DNA of 64,000 nucleotides from Serratia ficaria. GTDB taxonomy: Bacteria > Pseudomonadota > Gammaproteobacteria > Enterobacterales > Enterobacteriaceae. Positions 7,388-16,403 of this stretch are shown one piece after another (the first letter of the stretch is position 1; each line of letters opens with the position of its first letter). Under the pieces are notes generated by a model. That model saw only the letters and a list, made by a program, of their open reading frames with translations, was not told the origin of the DNA and did not search any database. The position numbers and the translations under genes are program-made. Where the stretch lies: assembly GCF_900187015.1 (NCBI RefSeq), contig NZ_LT906479.1, positions 2,728,001-2,792,000 on the forward strand, written 5' to 3'.

Positions 7388-8821
7388 ATGTATCCGGATA
7401 CTCAACTGTATATTGATGGCCAATGGCGCGATGCGCTGGCCGGCAAAACCATCCCGGTCACCGACCCCGCGACCGATGAAACCCTCGGCCAGGTGGCGCA
7501 CGCCGCCGCCGCCGACCTCGATCTGGCGCTGGCCGCCACCGAACGCGGCTTCAAGATCTGGCGCGACACCTCCGCCTATCAGCGCGCGATCCTGATGCGC
7601 AAGGCCGCCGCCTTGCTGCGCGAGCGCGCAGACGCCATCGCCACCACCATGAGCCAGGAACAGGGCAAACCCGTCGCGCAGGCCAGGGTCGAGATCCTCA
7701 ACTCCGCCGACGTCATCGACTGGTTCGCCGGCGAGGCCAGCCGCACCTACGGCCAAATCATCCCCTCGCGCGCCCGCGACGTTCAGCAGCAAACCCTGAA
7801 ACTGCCGGTGGGCCCGGTGGCCGCCTTCACGCCGTGGAACTTCCCGATCAACCAGATCGTGCGCAAACTTTCCGCCGCGCTGGCCGCCGGCTGCTCGATC
7901 ATCGTCAAGGGCCCGGAAGAAACCCCGGCCTCCCCGGCCGCGCTGATCAAAGCCTTCGCCGACGCCGGCGTTCCGGCCGGCGTGATTGCGCTGGTGTACG
8001 GCACCCCGGCGGAAATTTCAGAGTATTTGATCCCGCATCCGACCATCCGCAAGATCTCCTTCACCGGCTCGACCCGGGTGGGCAAACATCTGGCGGCGCT
8101 GGCCGGTCAGCATATGAAAAAGGCCACCATGGAGCTGGGCGGGCACGCCCCGGTGCTGATTTTTGACGACGCAGACCTCGACGCGGCCGCCAAAGAGCTG
8201 GCGCTGGCCAAGTTCCGCAACGCCGGCCAGGTGTGCATCGCCCCAACCCGCTTCCTGATCCAGCAAGGGGTCTATGAGGCCTTTGTGGAGAAGTTCACCG
8301 CTGCGGTGCGCGAAATCAAGCTCGGCAACGGGCAGGAAGACGGCGTCACCATGGGCCCGATGGTATTGGGCCGCAGCGTCGACGCCATCGAGGCCTTCGT
8401 GCAGGACGCGATTGCCCAAGGAGCGAAAGCCTGCACCGGCGGCAAGCGCGTGGCGGGCAAAGGCAACTTCTTCGAGCCGACGGTGCTGCGCGACGTACCG
8501 CTGAGCGCCCGCGCGATGTCGGAAGAGCCGTTCGGCCCGGTCGCCCTGCTGCGGCCGTTCGCCAGCTATGACGACGCCATCGCCGAAGCCAATCGCCTGC
8601 CGTACGGCCTGGCGGCCTATGCCTACAGCCGCAGCGTCGCCACCGTCAACGCCCTGGGCCGCGACGTGGAAAGCGGCATGCTGAGCATCAACCACATCGG
8701 CTTCGGCCTGCCGGAGACGCCGTTCGGCGGTGTGAAAGACTCCGGCCACGGCACCGAAGGCGGCAGCGAGGCGATCGAATCCTACCTGGAAACCCGCTTC
8801 GTGACCGTCGCCGGGCGCTGA
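7388..8821 (+). CDS. NAD(P)-dependent aldehyde dehydrogenase, succinate-semialdehyde type
   Basis: A 477-aa aldehyde dehydrogenase. The Rossmann segment includes FTGSTRVG near 220. The general base lies in MELGGHAP and the catalytic cysteine in GQVCIAP near residue 280, followed by the EEPFGP and PFGGVKDSG motifs. Overall similarity is to the GabD/Sad group, which oxidises succinate semialdehyde or related short semialdehydes to acids. The exact substrate is not certain from motifs. The ATG has AAGAGG upstream. It is monocistronic with a strong terminator, and a TetR-like operator lies in its promoter region. Confidence 0.85.
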   Translation: MYPDTQLYIDGQWRDALAGKTIPVTDPATDETLGQVAHAAAADLDLALAATERGFKIWRDTSAYQRAILMRKAAALLRERADAIATTMSQEQGKPVAQARVEILNSADVIDWFAGEASRTYGQIIPSRARDVQQQTLKLPVGPVAAFTPWNFPINQIVRKLSAALAAGCSIIVKGPEETPASPAALIKAFADAGVPAGVIALVYGTPAEISEYLIPHPTIRKISFTGSTRVGKHLAALAGQHMKKATMELGGHAPVLIFDDADLDAAAKELALAKFRNAGQVCIAPTRFLIQQGVYEAFVEKFTAAVREIKLGNGQEDGVTMGPMVLGRSVDAIEAFVQDAIAQGAKACTGGKRVAGKGNFFEPTVLRDVPLSARAMSEEPFGPVALLRPFASYDDAIAEANRLPYGLAAYAYSRSVATVNALGRDVESGMLSINHIGFGLPETPFGGVKDSGHGTEGGSEAIESYLETRFVTVAGR

Positions 8822-8840
8822 TGCCCCGGATGAAACAGCC

Positions 8841-8866
8841 AAGCCCCGCAGTGCGGGGCTTTTTTA
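8841..8866 (+). terminator. Rho-independent terminator
   Basis: AAGCCCCGC (8841-8849) pairs with GCGGGGCTT (8853-8861) around a three-base loop and runs into T residues. It ends the aldehyde dehydrogenase transcript. Confidence 0.9.
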
Positions 8867-8907
8867 TTTAACCCGCCGGCTCGAACAGCAGGCGGGCTAT
8901 CTGAGCG

Positions 8908-9801
8908 TCAAGTGGCATCGCGCTCTCCCGACAAAAACGGCACAATCAGCGCGTTAAACGCCTCATGGCACTCTTCGGTAATAAAGTGGCCGCAGTCGGC
9001 CACCGTCTCGCCGCGCAGGTTACGCGCATTGTCCCGCAGGGTGGCGAAAGGCGCTTCGCCGGTGGCGTGCTCCGCGCCGATGGTCATCACCGGCATGTCG
9101 AGCGGGGACGCGGCGCGTTGCCGATTCTGCCGAATGGTTTCCGGAATGGCGCGATAATAATCAAACCCCGCGCGCAGGCTGCCGGGCGCCGAATAGGCGG
9201 CGATGTAGGTCTCCGCCGCCACCCGATCGCGGCGGTGCGACCAGCGGTTGAAGATGTAGCTCAGATACTGGCGTTCTCGGCCATGGGTCAGGGTTTCCGG
9301 CAGGTCCGCCAGCTGGTTGAACATGAAGTGCCACAGGAAGATGTTTTCCTCCGGCGCGACAAAGATTGGCGGCGCCGGCGCCAATCCGGGGATCACCGCT
9401 TCGGTCAGCGCCAGCCGCTCCACGGCCTGCGGGAAATCGCTCGCCATGGCGTAGCCGATCCACATGCCGATATCGTGCCCGACCAGTTGGTAACGCGAGT
9501 GCCCCAGCTGCGCCATCGCCGCGTGCAGCGTCGCCGCCACGCTGCCGGTGTCGTAACCGCTCAGGGGTTTGTCCGAGTCGCCGATGCCCGGCGGATCGAC
9601 CGCTATCGCCCGAAAGCCGGCCAAGGCCAGCGCGCGCATCACATGGCGCCAGGTATACCAGGTCTGCGGCCAGCCGGGGATCAGCAGCACCGGCGCGCCT
9701 TCGCCGAGGATCGCGCAGTGTATGCGCTGGCCATTGACCTTCAGATAGGCGTGCTCCGGCTCAGGTCCATACGGCATGGACCCGTTTTCGTGCTGTTTCA
9801 T
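8908..9801 (-). CDS. Alpha/beta-hydrolase, epoxide-hydrolase-like
   Basis: The 297-aa protein has the epoxide hydrolase/haloalkane dehalogenase fold. It shows PGWPQTW as the oxyanion-hole loop near 42-48, DPPGIGDSDKP, an aspartate nucleophile in VGHDIG near residue 110, and the terminal DCGHFITEE histidine. An Asp rather than Ser at the elbow favours epoxide hydrolase or dehalogenase chemistry over esterase. GGAG precedes the ATG. It starts 26 bases after the stop of the isomerase-like gene, so the two form an operon under the TetR regulator encoded divergently upstream. Confidence 0.8.
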   Translation of the reverse strand: MKQHENGSMPYGPEPEHAYLKVNGQRIHCAILGEGAPVLLIPGWPQTWYTWRHVMRALALAGFRAIAVDPPGIGDSDKPLSGYDTGSVAATLHAAMAQLGHSRYQLVGHDIGMWIGYAMASDFPQAVERLALTEAVIPGLAPAPPIFVAPEENIFLWHFMFNQLADLPETLTHGRERQYLSYIFNRWSHRRDRVAAETYIAAYSAPGSLRAGFDYYRAIPETIRQNRQRAASPLDMPVMTIGAEHATGEAPFATLRDNARNLRGETVADCGHFITEECHEAFNALIVPFLSGERDAT

Positions 9802-9827
9802 GGATATTCTCCGTGTTGAGGGGCGGC

Positions 9828-10883
9828 TTAGCGGATGCCAAGCAACGCGTTGATTTGCCGTTGGTTAACCGGCGCGCCGGCGAAGTCGTCGAACACTTTG
9901 TCGGTGACGTGAATGATGCGATCGCGAATAAATGCCGCGCCTTCGCGCGCGCCATCCTGCGGGTGCTTCAGGCAGCACTCCCACTCCAGCGTCGCCCAGC
10001 CCGCGTAACCATACTGCGTCAGCTTCGAAAAAATCGCCCTGAAATCCACCTGGCCGTCGCCGAGCGAACGGAAACGGCCGGCGCGATCGGCCCATGACTG
10101 ATACCCGCCATAAATGCCCTGCCGCCCGCTCGGGTTGAACTCGGCGTCCTTGACGTGGAACATGCGGATAACGTCTTTATAGATATCGATAAAATCCAGG
10201 TAGTTAAGCTGTTGCAGCACCAGGTGGCTCGGATCGAACAGCATCTGGCAGCGCGGATGGGCACCCACCCGCCGATGGAACATTTCGAAGGTCACGCCGT
10301 CGTGCAAATCTTCGCTGGGGTGGATTTCATAGCACAGGTTCACCCCCTGCTCCTCGCAGGCGTCGAGCACCGGCAGCCAGCGCTTGGCAAGTTCATCGAA
10401 CGCGGTGTCGATCAGCCCCGCCGGGCGTTGCGGGAACGGGAACAAATACGGCCAGGCCAGCGAACCGGAGAAGGTGCCCATTTCACTCAGGCCGAGCCGG
10501 GCGGAAGCGCGCGCCGCCAGCAGCAGCCGTTCGCGCGCCCATTCGCCGCGCGCCTGCGGGTCGCCATGCAGCTGCGCAGGGGCGAAGCTGTCGCACAGCG
10601 CATCGTAGGCCGGGTGCACCGCCATCAGCTGGCCGAAAATATGCGTGGTCAACTCGCTGACCACCAAACCCCGCTCCGCCAGCATGCCGCGCAGATCGTC
10701 GCAGTAGGTTTGGCTTTCCGCCGCGGTGGCCAAGTCAAACAGCCGCCGATCCCAGGCCGGGATTTGCAGGGCTTTAAAACCGGTGGCGGCGGCCCATTGG
10801 GCAATGGCCGGCAGGCTGTTGAACGGCGCGGCGTCATCGCTAAATTGGGCGAGATGCAGGCTTGGACCTTTGAGGGTTTTCAT
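9828..10883 (-). CDS. Sugar phosphate isomerase/epimerase (IolE/xylose-isomerase-like TIM barrel)
   Basis: A 351-aa member of the AP-endonuclease-2-type TIM-barrel family that contains sugar isomerases and epimerases. Likely metal ligands can be seen in order: Glu in CYEIHP, Asp and His in LFDPSH, His in MFHVKDAEF, and Glu in TLEWE. The related enzymes move carbonyls on inosose, keto-sugars or their derivatives; which sugar this one handles is unknown. It is the first gene of a two-gene operon with the epoxide-hydrolase-like gene and starts directly behind a long palindrome. Confidence 0.8.
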   Translation of the reverse strand: MKTLKGPSLHLAQFSDDAAPFNSLPAIAQWAAATGFKALQIPAWDRRLFDLATAAESQTYCDDLRGMLAERGLVVSELTTHIFGQLMAVHPAYDALCDSFAPAQLHGDPQARGEWARERLLLAARASARLGLSEMGTFSGSLAWPYLFPFPQRPAGLIDTAFDELAKRWLPVLDACEEQGVNLCYEIHPSEDLHDGVTFEMFHRRVGAHPRCQMLFDPSHLVLQQLNYLDFIDIYKDVIRMFHVKDAEFNPSGRQGIYGGYQSWADRAGRFRSLGDGQVDFRAIFSKLTQYGYAGWATLEWECCLKHPQDGAREGAAFIRDRIIHVTDKVFDDFAGAPVNQRQINALLGIR

Positions 10884-10890
10884 CCTAGAC

Positions 10891-10922
10891 TCCTATTGGT
10901 TGTCGATTGACAAACAATAGGA
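10891..10922. promoter_or_regulatory. Nested 32-bp palindrome, probable TetR operator
   Basis: Outer arms TCCTATTG (10891-10898) and CAATAGGA (10915-10922) enclose inner arms TTGTC (10900-10904) and GACAA (10909-10913) around GATT. Only one position in each half breaks the symmetry. The site lies 8-39 bases upstream of the isomerase ATG and in the gap to the divergent TetR gene. That is where an autoregulating TetR repressor would bind to shut both promoters. Confidence 0.7.
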
Positions 10923-11012
10923 CCGAATCTGCGCGGCGGCAAGCGGAATTTACAAATTGATCGGTTTAGGCAATGCTATGCCGCTGAATGAAAGGCAAAT
11001 TGGAGCACGCTG

Positions 11013-11597
11013 ATGGCAGGCAGACCACGCGAGTTCGATCGCGAACAGGCGTTAGTGAAAGCGCGGGATTTATTCTGGCGCCAGGGCTATGAAGGCACCT
11101 CGATGTCGGATCTGGTGGCCGAGCTGGGCATCGCCTCGGCCCGCATTTACAAGGCATTCGGTTCCAAGGAGCAGCTGTTTCGCGAGGCCGTCGCCAGCTA
11201 TGAAAGCCACGAGGGCGGCTTCGCCGATCGGGCGTTTAGCGAAGAAACCGGCGTGCGGGCGGCGCTCGAACGCCTGCTGAACGACGCCGTACAGCTCTAC
11301 AGTCGGCCGGATCTGCCGCGGGGGTGCATGGTGGTGTCCTCCGCCGCCAGCGTCAGCGCGGAAAACGACGGGCTGAAAGACTGGCTGGCGACGCATCGCC
11401 GCCAGCGCACCCAGGACATTATCGAGCGGCTGCGGCTGGCGGTGCAAAACGGCGAGCTGCCGCCCGCCACCGATGCCGAGGGCCTGGGCGATTACTTCGC
11501 GGCGTTTCTGCACGGGCTATCGGTGCAAGCGCGTGACGGCGTCACGAAAGAGCGCCTGACGGCGGCGGTGCAGACGGCGCTGAAGGCGTTGGCCTAG
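11013..11597 (+). CDS. TetR/AcrR-family repressor
   Basis: A 194-aa repressor with the usual N-terminal helix-turn-helix (GRPREFDREQALVKARDLFW, then MSDLVAELGIASARIYKAFG). Its C-terminal ligand-binding domain carries RGCMVVSSA, typical of the subgroup that senses small electrophiles or xenobiotics. It is divergent from the isomerase/epoxide-hydrolase pair, and the 32-bp palindrome between them is the likely operator. The ligand is probably a substrate or product of those enzymes. Confidence 0.88.
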   Translation: MAGRPREFDREQALVKARDLFWRQGYEGTSMSDLVAELGIASARIYKAFGSKEQLFREAVASYESHEGGFADRAFSEETGVRAALERLLNDAVQLYSRPDLPRGCMVVSSAASVSAENDGLKDWLATHRRQRTQDIIERLRLAVQNGELPPATDAEGLGDYFAAFLHGLSVQARDGVTKERLTAAVQTALKALA

Positions 11598-11677
11598 CCC
11601 TCGGGCAGTTCGGCGCCCAGCGCGTTTAAATCGAACAGCATCGTCGTGCCCTGTTTGTCATCCTGTGGGCCTGCACT
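11594..11677 (-). pseudogene. Possible C-terminal gene remnant (27 codons)
   Basis: Read on the minus strand there is an open stretch ending at a TAG that overlaps the TetR stop (shared CTAG). Its translation ends TMLFDLNALGAELPEG, which looks like a genuine protein C-terminus rather than random frame. It is closed upstream by another in-frame TAG at 11678-11680, and no ATG with a ribosome-binding site fits. It may be the leftover end of a deleted gene; I cannot name the family. Confidence 0.3.
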
Positions 11678-11721
11678 CTATCCTGAGCGCGCGCGGTGCT
11701 GAAATACCCCTTGGTTGCAGG

Positions 11722-12654
11722 TTATGACTCGGCGTTCTGAGCCGCCGCTTCGCGCCGCAGCCACAGCTGCAGATCCCGCCCCTCCTGCGACAGTTCGCTG
11801 TCCTGGCGCGCGCACAGGTAATAGTCGCGCCCGTCGTCGACGGCCAGGTCGAACAGTTTGATCAGCTCACCGCCGTGGAGATAAGGCGCGATCAGCGGTT
11901 CACGCATCAGCGCACAGCCCAATCCCGCCTGCACCGCCGCCAGCGTCAGCAAGCCGTCTTCAAACATCGGGCCGGCGCTGCGCGGCGGGCGCTTCACGCC
12001 GGCCTGCTGGAACCACTGCATCCAGGCGCTGCGTTCTTCGTCGTGCAGCAGCGGCAGCGACGCCAGCTGATCCGGCGTATCCAGCAGGCCATGCAGCTTG
12101 CCGAAGGCGCGGCTGCACACCGGCACCATCTTGCCGGACATCAGCTTTTCGCTGCGGTAGCCGGTCCACTGGCCGACGCCAAAACGGATCGACAGATCGG
12201 CGGCGTCGCTGAGGTAATTTCGGTGATTGGCGTACACCACGTTGATGTCGATATCCGGATTTTCACGCAGAAAACCGCGCAAACGCGGGATAAACCAGCC
12301 CATGCCGAACAGCGGGATCAGGCTGATGGTGACCTGGCGCGAGGCGGACCGCTCGCGCACCTGTTCGGTGGCCTGACGCAGCACGTTAAACGCCGCGCGA
12401 ATGGAGCGGTAATACTCCCGCCCTTCGTCGCGCAGGATCAGAGTGCGCCCCTGGCGTTCGGTCAGCGGCATCTGCAGAAACGCCTCCAGCGTTTTCAACT
12501 GATGGCTGACCGCCGAGGGGGAAATCGCCAGCTCTTTGGCGGCGGCGCCGATGCCGCCCAACCGGGCGACCGCCTCGAAGGCCCGTACGGCGCGCAGCGG
12601 CGGATCCTTGGGCAGCGTCGGCAACGGCGCATCATACTGTTCTGTTTTTTTCAT
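11722..12654 (-). CDS. LysR-family regulator, GcvA-like
   Basis: A 310-aa LysR protein with an N-terminal winged helix (LRAVRAFEAVARLGGIGAAA, then ELAISPSAVSHQLKTLE) and a periplasmic-binding-protein-like effector domain. The closest type is GcvA/AmpR-like. It is divergent from the thiazoline/cysteine import operon beginning at 12825 and is its likely activator, with an imported compound or a pathway intermediate as ligand. No Shine-Dalgarno sequence precedes the ATG at 12654, so the start or translation mode is uncertain. Confidence 0.85.
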   Translation of the reverse strand: MKKTEQYDAPLPTLPKDPPLRAVRAFEAVARLGGIGAAAKELAISPSAVSHQLKTLEAFLQMPLTERQGRTLILRDEGREYYRSIRAAFNVLRQATEQVRERSASRQVTISLIPLFGMGWFIPRLRGFLRENPDIDINVVYANHRNYLSDAADLSIRFGVGQWTGYRSEKLMSGKMVPVCSRAFGKLHGLLDTPDQLASLPLLHDEERSAWMQWFQQAGVKRPPRSAGPMFEDGLLTLAAVQAGLGCALMREPLIAPYLHGGELIKLFDLAVDDGRDYYLCARQDSELSQEGRDLQLWLRREAAAQNAES

Positions 12655-12731
12655 ATATTGACTATTTTATGGAAAATCGGCTCAGTCGTTGAAATTAATA
12701 TACAAATAAATCAATAAATTAAAAACACTCA

Positions 12732-12761
12732 TTTTTCGTATAAGAAATTATTTTTCCGTAT
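12732..12761. promoter_or_regulatory. AT-rich repeats in the LysR/ABC-operon gap
   Basis: TTTTTCGTAT (12732-12741) recurs as TTTTTCCGTAT (12751-12761), about two helical turns apart, and TTTC-N6-GAAA forms a small dyad in the first copy. The 170-bp gap is far more AT-rich than its surroundings. Spaced sites like these suit a LysR activator between divergent promoters; the assignment is inference. Confidence 0.35.
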
Positions 12762-12824
12762 TTTACAATTTTTTTTAATTCTCTAGTGTGACCTGCCTGA
12801 ATCATCATTTTTCGGGACTCCCCT

Positions 12825-13775
12825 ATGGATACGCTGGTACAGCAGACCATCAACGGACTGATGCTCGGCAGTATTTACGCGCTGATCGCCCTGGGCTACA
12901 CCATGGTTTACGGCATTCTGCGCATCATCAACTTTGCCCACGGCGACGTGCTGATGGTCGGCGCGCTGAGCGCCCTGTCGGCCATCGGCATGCTGCAACG
13001 CCACTTCCCGTCCTTGCCGCCTGCGGCGGTGCTGCTGCTGGCGGCGCTGTGCGCCATGGCGGTATGCGCGCTGACCTCGATGGCGATCGAACGCCTGGCC
13101 TATCGCCGCCTGCGCAATGCGCCGCGCCTGGCGCCGTTGATCAGCGGCATCGGCGTTTCGCTGCTGTTGCAGACGCTGGCGATGCTTATCTGGTCGCGCA
13201 ACCCGCTGATGTTCCCGCAGCTGTTGCCGATGGACCCGATAGCGCTCACGCGCGGCGGTGCGGAACATGCGCCGGCGGTGATCACCGGCACGGCGATCGC
13301 CACCCTGGCCGTCGCCGTGCTGGTGATGGCCGGCCTGCTGCTGCTGGTGGAACACAGCCGCTTTGGCCGCGCCATGCGCGCCACGGCGGAGAACCCGCAG
13401 GTCGCCGGCCTGATGGGCATCAACCCCAACCGCATCATCGTGCTGACCTTCGCGCTCGGCGGCGCGCTGGCGGCGGTGGCCGGCGTCATGATGGCCAGCA
13501 ACTACGGCAACGCCGGTTTTTCGATGGGCTTTTTGCCGGGCATCAAGGCCTTCACCGCCGCGGTGCTGGGCGGCATCGGCAACCTGCGCGGCGCCATGCT
13601 CGGCGGACTGCTGCTGGGGCTGTTCGAATCGCTGGGCACCGGCTATCTCGGCGAACTGACCGGCGGCACCTTCGGCAGCAACTACCAGGACGTGTTCGCC
13701 TTCCTGGTGCTGATCGCGGTGCTGGTGTTCCGCCCATCCGGCCTGCTGGGCGAACGCGTCGCCACCCGCGCCTGA
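12825..13775 (+). CDS. LivH-like ABC transporter permease
   Basis: A 316-aa inner-membrane permease of the branched-chain amino acid (HAAT) ABC family. It begins MDTLVQQTINGLMLGSIYAL, has about eight hydrophobic segments, and carries the typical ATAENPQVAGLMGIN cytoplasmic loop that docks to the ATPases. It is the first gene of an operon with LivM-, LivG-, LivF- and LivK-like genes and two hydrolases. The hydrolases suggest that the cargo is a heterocyclic amino acid such as 2-amino-thiazoline-4-carboxylate rather than leucine. Confidence 0.85.
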   Translation: MDTLVQQTINGLMLGSIYALIALGYTMVYGILRIINFAHGDVLMVGALSALSAIGMLQRHFPSLPPAAVLLLAALCAMAVCALTSMAIERLAYRRLRNAPRLAPLISGIGVSLLLQTLAMLIWSRNPLMFPQLLPMDPIALTRGGAEHAPAVITGTAIATLAVAVLVMAGLLLLVEHSRFGRAMRATAENPQVAGLMGINPNRIIVLTFALGGALAAVAGVMMASNYGNAGFSMGFLPGIKAFTAAVLGGIGNLRGAMLGGLLLGLFESLGTGYLGELTGGTFGSNYQDVFAFLVLIAVLVFRPSGLLGERVATRA

Positions 13776-13784
13776 GGAGTAACC

Positions 13785-14897
13785 ATGACTATCCTGACTT
13801 CCGCACTGCAGACCGCCGCTCCCCGCCGCCTCCGGCTGGGCGTGGTGCTGTTCATGCTGGGCCTGCTGCTGGCCCCCTGGCTGGCGGGCGCCGCCGGCGG
13901 CAACTATTGGGTGCGGGTGATCGACTTCGCCCTGCTGTACCTGATGCTGGCGCTGGGGCTGAACATCGTGGTCGGCTTCACCGGCCTGCTGGATATGGGG
14001 TTCATCGCGTTTTATGCGGTGGGCGCCTACCTGACGGCGCTGCTGTCTTCCCCGCACCTGACGCAACAATTTCCGCTGCTGTTGCAGTGGTTTCCGGACG
14101 GGCTGCACCTGTCGATTTTGCTGCTGATCCCGCTGTCGGCGGTGCTGGCTGCGCTGTGCGGCATCCTGCTCGGCGCGCCGACGCTGCGGCTGCGCGGCGA
14201 CTATCTGGCGATCGTCACGCTGGGCTTCGGCGAGATCGTGCGCATCCTGATGCGCAACCTCGACCGACCGGTCAACATCACCAACGGCCCGAAAGGCATT
14301 TCCGCCATCGATCCGGTCAGCCTGTTCGGCCTGCGGTTTTCCGGCATGCATGAGTGGTTCGGCGTACGCTTTTCGTCGCTGTATCTCTACTACTACCTGT
14401 TCGCCGCGCTGCTGCTGGCGATCCTGTTTATCTGCCTGCGGCTGCAGCATTCGCGCGTGGGCCGCGCCTGGGCGGCGATCCGCGAAGACGAAGACGCCGC
14501 GCGGGCGATGGGCATCAATACCCGCAACTTCAAGCTGCTGGCTTTTGCGATGGGCGCCACCTTCGGCGGCGTCGCCGGTGCATTGTTCGCCGCCTTCCAA
14601 GGATTCGTCTCGCCCGAGTCTTTCACCCTGCAGGAGTCGATCGCGGTGCTGGCGATGGTGGTGCTGGGCGGCATGGGGCACATACCGGGGGTGATCCTCG
14701 GCGCGTTGCTGCTGGCCGCCCTGCCGGAGCTGCTGCGCAGCAGCATGGGGCCGCTGCAGCAGGCGCTGTTCGGCCAGGTGTGGATCGATCCGGAGATCGT
14801 CCGCCAGCTGTTCTACGGGCTGGCGCTGATCCTGGTGATGCTGTATCGCCCGGCCGGTTTATGGCCGGCCCGCCATTCACGGGGAGCCGCCTCATGA
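13785..14897 (+). CDS. LivM-like ABC transporter permease
   Basis: The 370-aa second permease of the importer. It shows the LivM pattern: NIVVGFTGLLDMGFIAFYAV, the LRGDYLAIVTLGFGEIVRI segment, and the AIREDEDAARAMGIN coupling loop. GAGGAG lies just upstream of the ATG, nine bases after the LivH-like stop. Its TGA overlaps the ATG of the ATPase gene that follows, so translation is probably coupled. Confidence 0.85.
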   Translation: MTILTSALQTAAPRRLRLGVVLFMLGLLLAPWLAGAAGGNYWVRVIDFALLYLMLALGLNIVVGFTGLLDMGFIAFYAVGAYLTALLSSPHLTQQFPLLLQWFPDGLHLSILLLIPLSAVLAALCGILLGAPTLRLRGDYLAIVTLGFGEIVRILMRNLDRPVNITNGPKGISAIDPVSLFGLRFSGMHEWFGVRFSSLYLYYYLFAALLLAILFICLRLQHSRVGRAWAAIREDEDAARAMGINTRNFKLLAFAMGATFGGVAGALFAAFQGFVSPESFTLQESIAVLAMVVLGGMGHIPGVILGALLLAALPELLRSSMGPLQQALFGQVWIDPEIVRQLFYGLALILVMLYRPAGLWPARHSRGAAS

Positions 14898-15664
14898 CGC
14901 CGCTGCTGTGCTTAAGCCACGTCAGCAAACGCTTCGGCGGGCTGACGGCGGTGGATGACGTCAGCATGAGCATCCATCGAGGCGAAATTTACGGTTTGAT
15001 CGGACCCAACGGCGCCGGCAAGACCACCTGCTTCAACCTGATCACCGGCCTGTACCGCGCCGACGGCGGCGAGTTCAGCCTGCAGGGCCGGCGCTACCGG
15101 CCGCAGGCGATCGACAAGGTGGTGCAGGCCGGCATTGCGCGCACCTTCCAGAACCTGCGGCTGTTCAACGACATGAGCGTGCTGGAAAACGTGATGGTCG
15201 GCTGCCACGTGCGCACCCGCAACGGCCTGTGGGCGGCGATCTCTCGCCACCGCCGCGCCCGCGAGGAGGAACGGGCGGTGCGCGAAAAATCCCAGGCGCT
15301 GCTGGAGTACGTCGGCATCGGCCGGTTCGCCCACTATCGCGCCGGCGATCTTTCCTATGGCCACCAACGGCGACTGGAAATCGCCCGGGCGCTGGCCACC
15401 GAACCGCAGCTGTTGGCGCTGGATGAGCCGGCGGCCGGCATGAACGCCGGAGAAAAGGTGGCGCTGCGCGAACTGCTGCTGCGCATTCGCGACGGCGGCA
15501 CCAGCCTGCTGCTGATCGAGCACGACGTCAAGCTGGTGATGGGCCTGTGCGATCGCCTGACGGTGCTGGATTACGGCAAGGCGATCGCCGAGGGCAAACC
15601 GGCCGAGATCCGCCGTGAACCGGCGGTGATACGGGCCTATTTGGGAGGCGCGGCGCATGTCTGA
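14894..15664 (+). CDS. LivG-like ABC transporter ATPase
   Basis: A 256-aa ATPase with Walker A GPNGAGKTT, the signature LSYGHQRRLEIARAL, Walker B LLALDEPAAGM, and the switch histidine in LLLIEHDV. The LivG-type FGGLTAVDDVS start and the ARTFQNLRLF motif are present. The ATG at 14894 overlaps the permease stop as ATGA. Its own stop lies eight bases into the next ATPase gene, showing tight translational coupling. Confidence 0.87.
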   Translation: MTPLLCLSHVSKRFGGLTAVDDVSMSIHRGEIYGLIGPNGAGKTTCFNLITGLYRADGGEFSLQGRRYRPQAIDKVVQAGIARTFQNLRLFNDMSVLENVMVGCHVRTRNGLWAAISRHRRAREEERAVREKSQALLEYVGIGRFAHYRAGDLSYGHQRRLEIARALATEPQLLALDEPAAGMNAGEKVALRELLLRIRDGGTSLLLIEHDVKLVMGLCDRLTVLDYGKAIAEGKPAEIRREPAVIRAYLGGAAHV

Positions 15665-16370
15665 ACCCCTGCTGAGCGTAAAACGGCTCAAAGTGTCCTA
15701 TGGCGGCATTCATGCGGTTAAGGGCATAGATTTCACGGTAAACAGCGGCGAACAGGTGACGTTGATCGGCGCCAACGGCGCAGGCAAAACCTCCAGCCTG
15801 CGCGCATTGACCGGCCTGCTGCCGTTCGACGGCGAGATCCTGTTCGACGGCCGTTCGATTCGCGGCGTGCCGCCGCACCGCCTGCTGCAGCAAGGGCTGG
15901 TGATGGTGCCCGAGGGGCGCGGCATTTTCGCCCGCATGACGGTGCGGGAGAACCTGCAGCTCGGCGCCTATGCCCGGCGAGATCGCGCTGCGGTGCGGCA
16001 AGATCTGGCGCGGATTTACGCCACCTTCCCGCGCCTGCGCGAGCGGCTTGACCAGCAGGCCGGGCTGCTTTCCGGCGGCGAGCAGCAGATGGTGGCGATG
16101 GGCCGCGCCCTGCTGAGCCGCCCGCGCCTGCTGGTGTTGGATGAACCCTCGATGGGGCTGGCGCCGATCGTGGTGGAGGCGATCTTCGAGGTGATCAAAC
16201 AGCTGGCCAATGACGGCGTCACGCTGTTGTTGGTGGAACAAAACGCCCGGCTGGCGCTGGAGTCGACCGACCGCGCCTATGTGCTGGACAGCGGCAGCCT
16301 GAGCCACAGCGGCCCCTCTGCCGGCATGCTGGACGATGAAAAAATCAAACGGGCCTACTTAGGCGAATAA
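15657..16370 (+). CDS. LivF-like ABC transporter ATPase
   Basis: The 237-aa partner ATPase. It has Walker A GANGAGKTS, the LivF-type VPEGRGIFARMTVRENL, the signature LLSGGEQQMVAMGRAL, Walker B LLVLDEPSMGLAP, and the switch histidine position occupied by Gln (LLVEQN), as is normal for LivF. Together with the LivG-like subunit it would power import through the LivHM-like pore. It is followed after 33 bases by the binding-protein gene. Confidence 0.87.
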   Translation: MSEPLLSVKRLKVSYGGIHAVKGIDFTVNSGEQVTLIGANGAGKTSSLRALTGLLPFDGEILFDGRSIRGVPPHRLLQQGLVMVPEGRGIFARMTVRENLQLGAYARRDRAAVRQDLARIYATFPRLRERLDQQAGLLSGGEQQMVAMGRALLSRPRLLVLDEPSMGLAPIVVEAIFEVIKQLANDGVTLLLVEQNARLALESTDRAYVLDSGSLSHSGPSAGMLDDEKIKRAYLGE

Positions 16371-16403
16371 CCCTGTTACTGTTAACCGCACCGGGAGCTT
16401 TGC

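Noticed and set aside
12783..14681. Very long minus-strand open frame opposite the LivH/LivM-like genes
   Set aside because: It is rich in Gln, Arg and His, has no domain, and mirrors third-position G/C of the real genes; a shadow typical of GC-rich DNA.
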